Below are positions 5,642-7,454 of a stretch of 7,454 nt of DNA, in pieces. Under the pieces are notes generated by a model. It had not been told where the DNA came from and did no database searches. It saw nothing but the letters and a program-made list of their open reading frames with translations. Position numbers and translations under genes: made by a program. Position 1 is the first letter of the stretch, and each line of letters starts with the position of its first letter. This DNA comes from a bacterium UBA1790 (GTDB lineage: Bacteria > Bacteroidota > Bacteroidia > Bacteroidales > Muribaculaceae), in contig DCGA01000096.1 of assembly GCA_002314465.1 (NCBI GenBank), positions 1-7,454 on the forward strand, read 5' to 3'.

Positions 5642-7454
5642 AAAATCCCACAAACAACAAGCGCCGCATCATTTTGCGCTATCTCATCTTCGTGTTGGCA
5701 ATGCTGCTCTTCTCGGGTGGCATCGGCTACAAGATGTTCAAGACCACTGTAGTTTACGCTTCCGACTGGAACAACAAGGCCGACAGCATCCTCACCAAGG
5801 TTTCGGTTATCGAACCCGTGCGAGGCAAACTGCTTGCCGACAACGGCACCGTGCTTGCTGCCAACATGCAATTCTACACCGCACGTGTCGACTGGAACGC
5901 TACAGCACTGGTCGAGGACACCGTGCGCAAGTATCTACCCCCTCTGTGCGACAGCCTTGCCGTCTTCGACCCGTCGCGCTCGGCACAGGAGTGGCAACAA
6001 GAACTCACCGAAGCCTATACTACGCTCAACAAGAAAGGCAAGAGGAACACTTCTTATCGTCTCATCAGGCACCTTGTGACCGACAAGGAATTCCAGCGCT
6101 TGCGCTCATTCCCCCTGTTCAACAAGGGAAAGAAGGCAGGATTATACCAAGAATCACACAATAAGCGAAGCAAACCCTTCGGCTCAATGGCATCTCGAAG
6201 CATCGGTAATGTGGGCGAGAGCCCCAGCCGCAAGGGTCTGCATGGCACCTCGGGACTTGAAATGGCTCTTGACTCGCTGCTCTACGGCATTCCGGGCAAG
6301 GCCACTAAACAGCAACTCACAAACAACATTGTCAACGCCGAGAAAGTACCTGCAATCCCCGGCTACGACATTACCACGACCATCAATGTCGACATGCAAG
6401 ACATCGTAGAGACCGAGCTCTACTCGATGCTGCGCGAGAGCGAAGCCAAGTGGGGAACCGCTATCCTCATGGAGGTTGCCACCGGCGAAATCAAGGCTAT
6501 CTCTAACCTTGAGTGGAACGACGCTATGGACGACTACGTGGAAGGGCGCAACCATGCCGTGCTGGGCTATGAGCCCGGCTCGGTCATGAAGCCCATCTCG
6601 ATGCTCGTGGCCATGGAAGACGGCGCTGTCAACAGCGCAAAGCAAGAATTCGAAACAGGCCATTCATGGTCATGCTACACTGGAGCAAAGCCCATCACCG
6701 ACCACTATGGTGCAGCACGGTTAAGCGCCGAGCAAATCATCGCCCGCTCATCCAATGTGGGTATCTCTCGCATCATCTACGGGATTTATGGCAAGAATCC
6801 CGACGGATTCCGCCAGCGTCTCAAGGAACTTGGTTTCTTCGAGCCGTTCAACTCGGGTATCGGTGGTGAGCAGCAGCCCGTGTTCCAGAAACTGGGCAAC
6901 AAGAACTCCGACCGAGTGGCTCTCACCCGCATGGCGTTCGGTTACACCACCATGATTCCGCCGCTGAGCACACTGGCAATCTACAACGCCATCGCCAACG
7001 ACGGCAAGTACGTGCGTCCGCACCTCGTGAAGAAACTCTCACGCGAGGGCATGCCCGATTCCATCGTTCCCATCAGTTACGTGCGCAACCAGATTTGCTC
7101 GCCGGCCAACGCTGCCCAACTGCGACAGATGCTGCACGAGGTTGTGTGGAGCGAGTATGGTACTGCACACCGTTTCCTCCAGGACGACAAGGTGGAAATC
7201 GCCGGCAAGACCGGTACTGCCTACACCATCCAGAACGGTGGATACTCTAACCAGCGACGTTTCGCTTTCTGCGGTTTCTTCCCCTACTCTCAGCCCAAGT
7301 ACTCTTGCATGGTGCTCATGCTGGGGGCCAACCGTGGCGCAGCCGCTTGTAGCGGTATGGTGCTCAAGAACGTCGCTCTCAAACTCTATGCACGCGGACT
7401 GCTGGGCAACGAGTCTACCTTTGAGACCGAACCGGGCGACCAGAACAAGACTAT
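5638..7454 (+). CDS. ftsI: Septal peptidoglycan transpeptidase (PBP3/FtsI), partial, C-terminus beyond right edge
   Basis: FtsI cross-links septal peptidoglycan and is a beta-lactam target. The frame is open for 605 codons to the window end. An Arg/Lys-rich start and one membrane anchor (about 11-30) are followed by the class B pedestal: VIEPVRGKLLADNGTVLA (57-74), then the stretch PFGSMASRSIG (180-190) and GLEMALDSLLYG (206-217). The transpeptidase domain has the three catalytic motifs: SVMK (Ser315, Lys318), SSN (371-373) and KTG (524-526). The domain seems complete by about 585. Related Bacteroidales proteins, as I recall, run to about 700 residues and may carry a C-terminal PASTA domain, which would lie outside the window. 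The ATG at 5638 overlaps the ftsL stop and gives a correct N-terminal anchor. No mutated catalytic residue is seen. Confidence 0.96.
   Translation, partial: MKNPTNNKRRIILRYLIFVLAMLLFSGGIGYKMFKTTVVYASDWNNKADSILTKVSVIEPVRGKLLADNGTVLAANMQFYTARVDWNATALVEDTVRKYLPPLCDSLAVFDPSRSAQEWQQELTEAYTTLNKKGKRNTSYRLIRHLVTDKEFQRLRSFPLFNKGKKAGLYQESHNKRSKPFGSMASRSIGNVGESPSRKGLHGTSGLEMALDSLLYGIPGKATKQQLTNNIVNAEKVPAIPGYDITTTINVDMQDIVETELYSMLRESEAKWGTAILMEVATGEIKAISNLEWNDAMDDYVEGRNHAVLGYEPGSVMKPISMLVAMEDGAVNSAKQEFETGHSWSCYTGAKPITDHYGAARLSAEQIIARSSNVGISRIIYGIYGKNPDGFRQRLKELGFFEPFNSGIGGEQQPVFQKLGNKNSDRVALTRMAFGYTTMIPPLSTLAIYNAIANDGKYVRPHLVKKLSREGMPDSIVPISYVRNQICSPANAAQLRQMLHEVVWSEYGTAHRFLQDDKVEIAGKTGTAYTIQNGGYSNQRRFAFCGFFPYSQPKYSCMVLMLGANRGAAACSGMVLKNVALKLYARGLLGNESTFETEPGDQNKT

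Overview
The window looks like chromosomal DNA of a Bacteroidota member, most likely order Bacteroidales. The reasons are inferential: four intergenic regions carry the Bacteroidota promoter form TAnnTTTG (three exact, one 7 of 8) with a TTTG-like box 20-21 bp upstream. There are no Shine-Dalgarno sequences before the genes. The gene set (DUF2130 protein, secreted C1B cysteine peptidase, thyA-folA, a division cluster with a short FtsL-like protein) also fits. I cannot settle the family; Muribaculaceae or Prevotellaceae are plausible.

Layout. 1-886 (minus) holds the first 295 codons of a DUF2130/COG4487-type protein that runs off the left edge. 887-1096 is a divergent promoter region. 1097-2296 encodes an exported papain-fold (C1B, bleomycin hydrolase/PepC-like) peptidase. 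2297-2622 has no gene; it holds three copies of a ~90-115 bp module, each beginning with three tandem 9-bp units, and the last copy abuts the thyA promoter. 2623-3417 is thyA and 3503-4009 is folA, with a 10-bp inverted repeat between them. A terminator-like hairpin follows folA. 4010-4315 has no convincing gene, but on the minus strand it has a possible frameshifted zinc-ribbon remnant, and it ends with a promoter. 4316 onward is the start of a division/cell-wall (dcw) cluster: rsmH, an FtsL-like gene, and ftsI, which runs off the right edge.

How the genes work together. thyA and folA form a metabolic pair: ThyA converts dUMP to dTMP and leaves dihydrofolate, which FolA reduces back to tetrahydrofolate. 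rsmH, ftsL and ftsI form the usual head of the dcw cluster: 16S rRNA methylation, a divisome membrane scaffold and the septal transpeptidase. mraZ, usual before rsmH in many bacteria, is absent here.

Most of the window is ordinary housekeeping DNA, and I see no convincing new multi-gene system. The items most worth a second look are the promoter sitting almost on the thyA start codon (a possible leaderless mRNA), the intergenic repeat modules, the thyA-folA hairpin, the Cys at the normally Trp position of the DHFR active-site loop, the zinc-ribbon remnant, and the uncharacterised coiled-coil plus nuclease-like DUF2130 protein.
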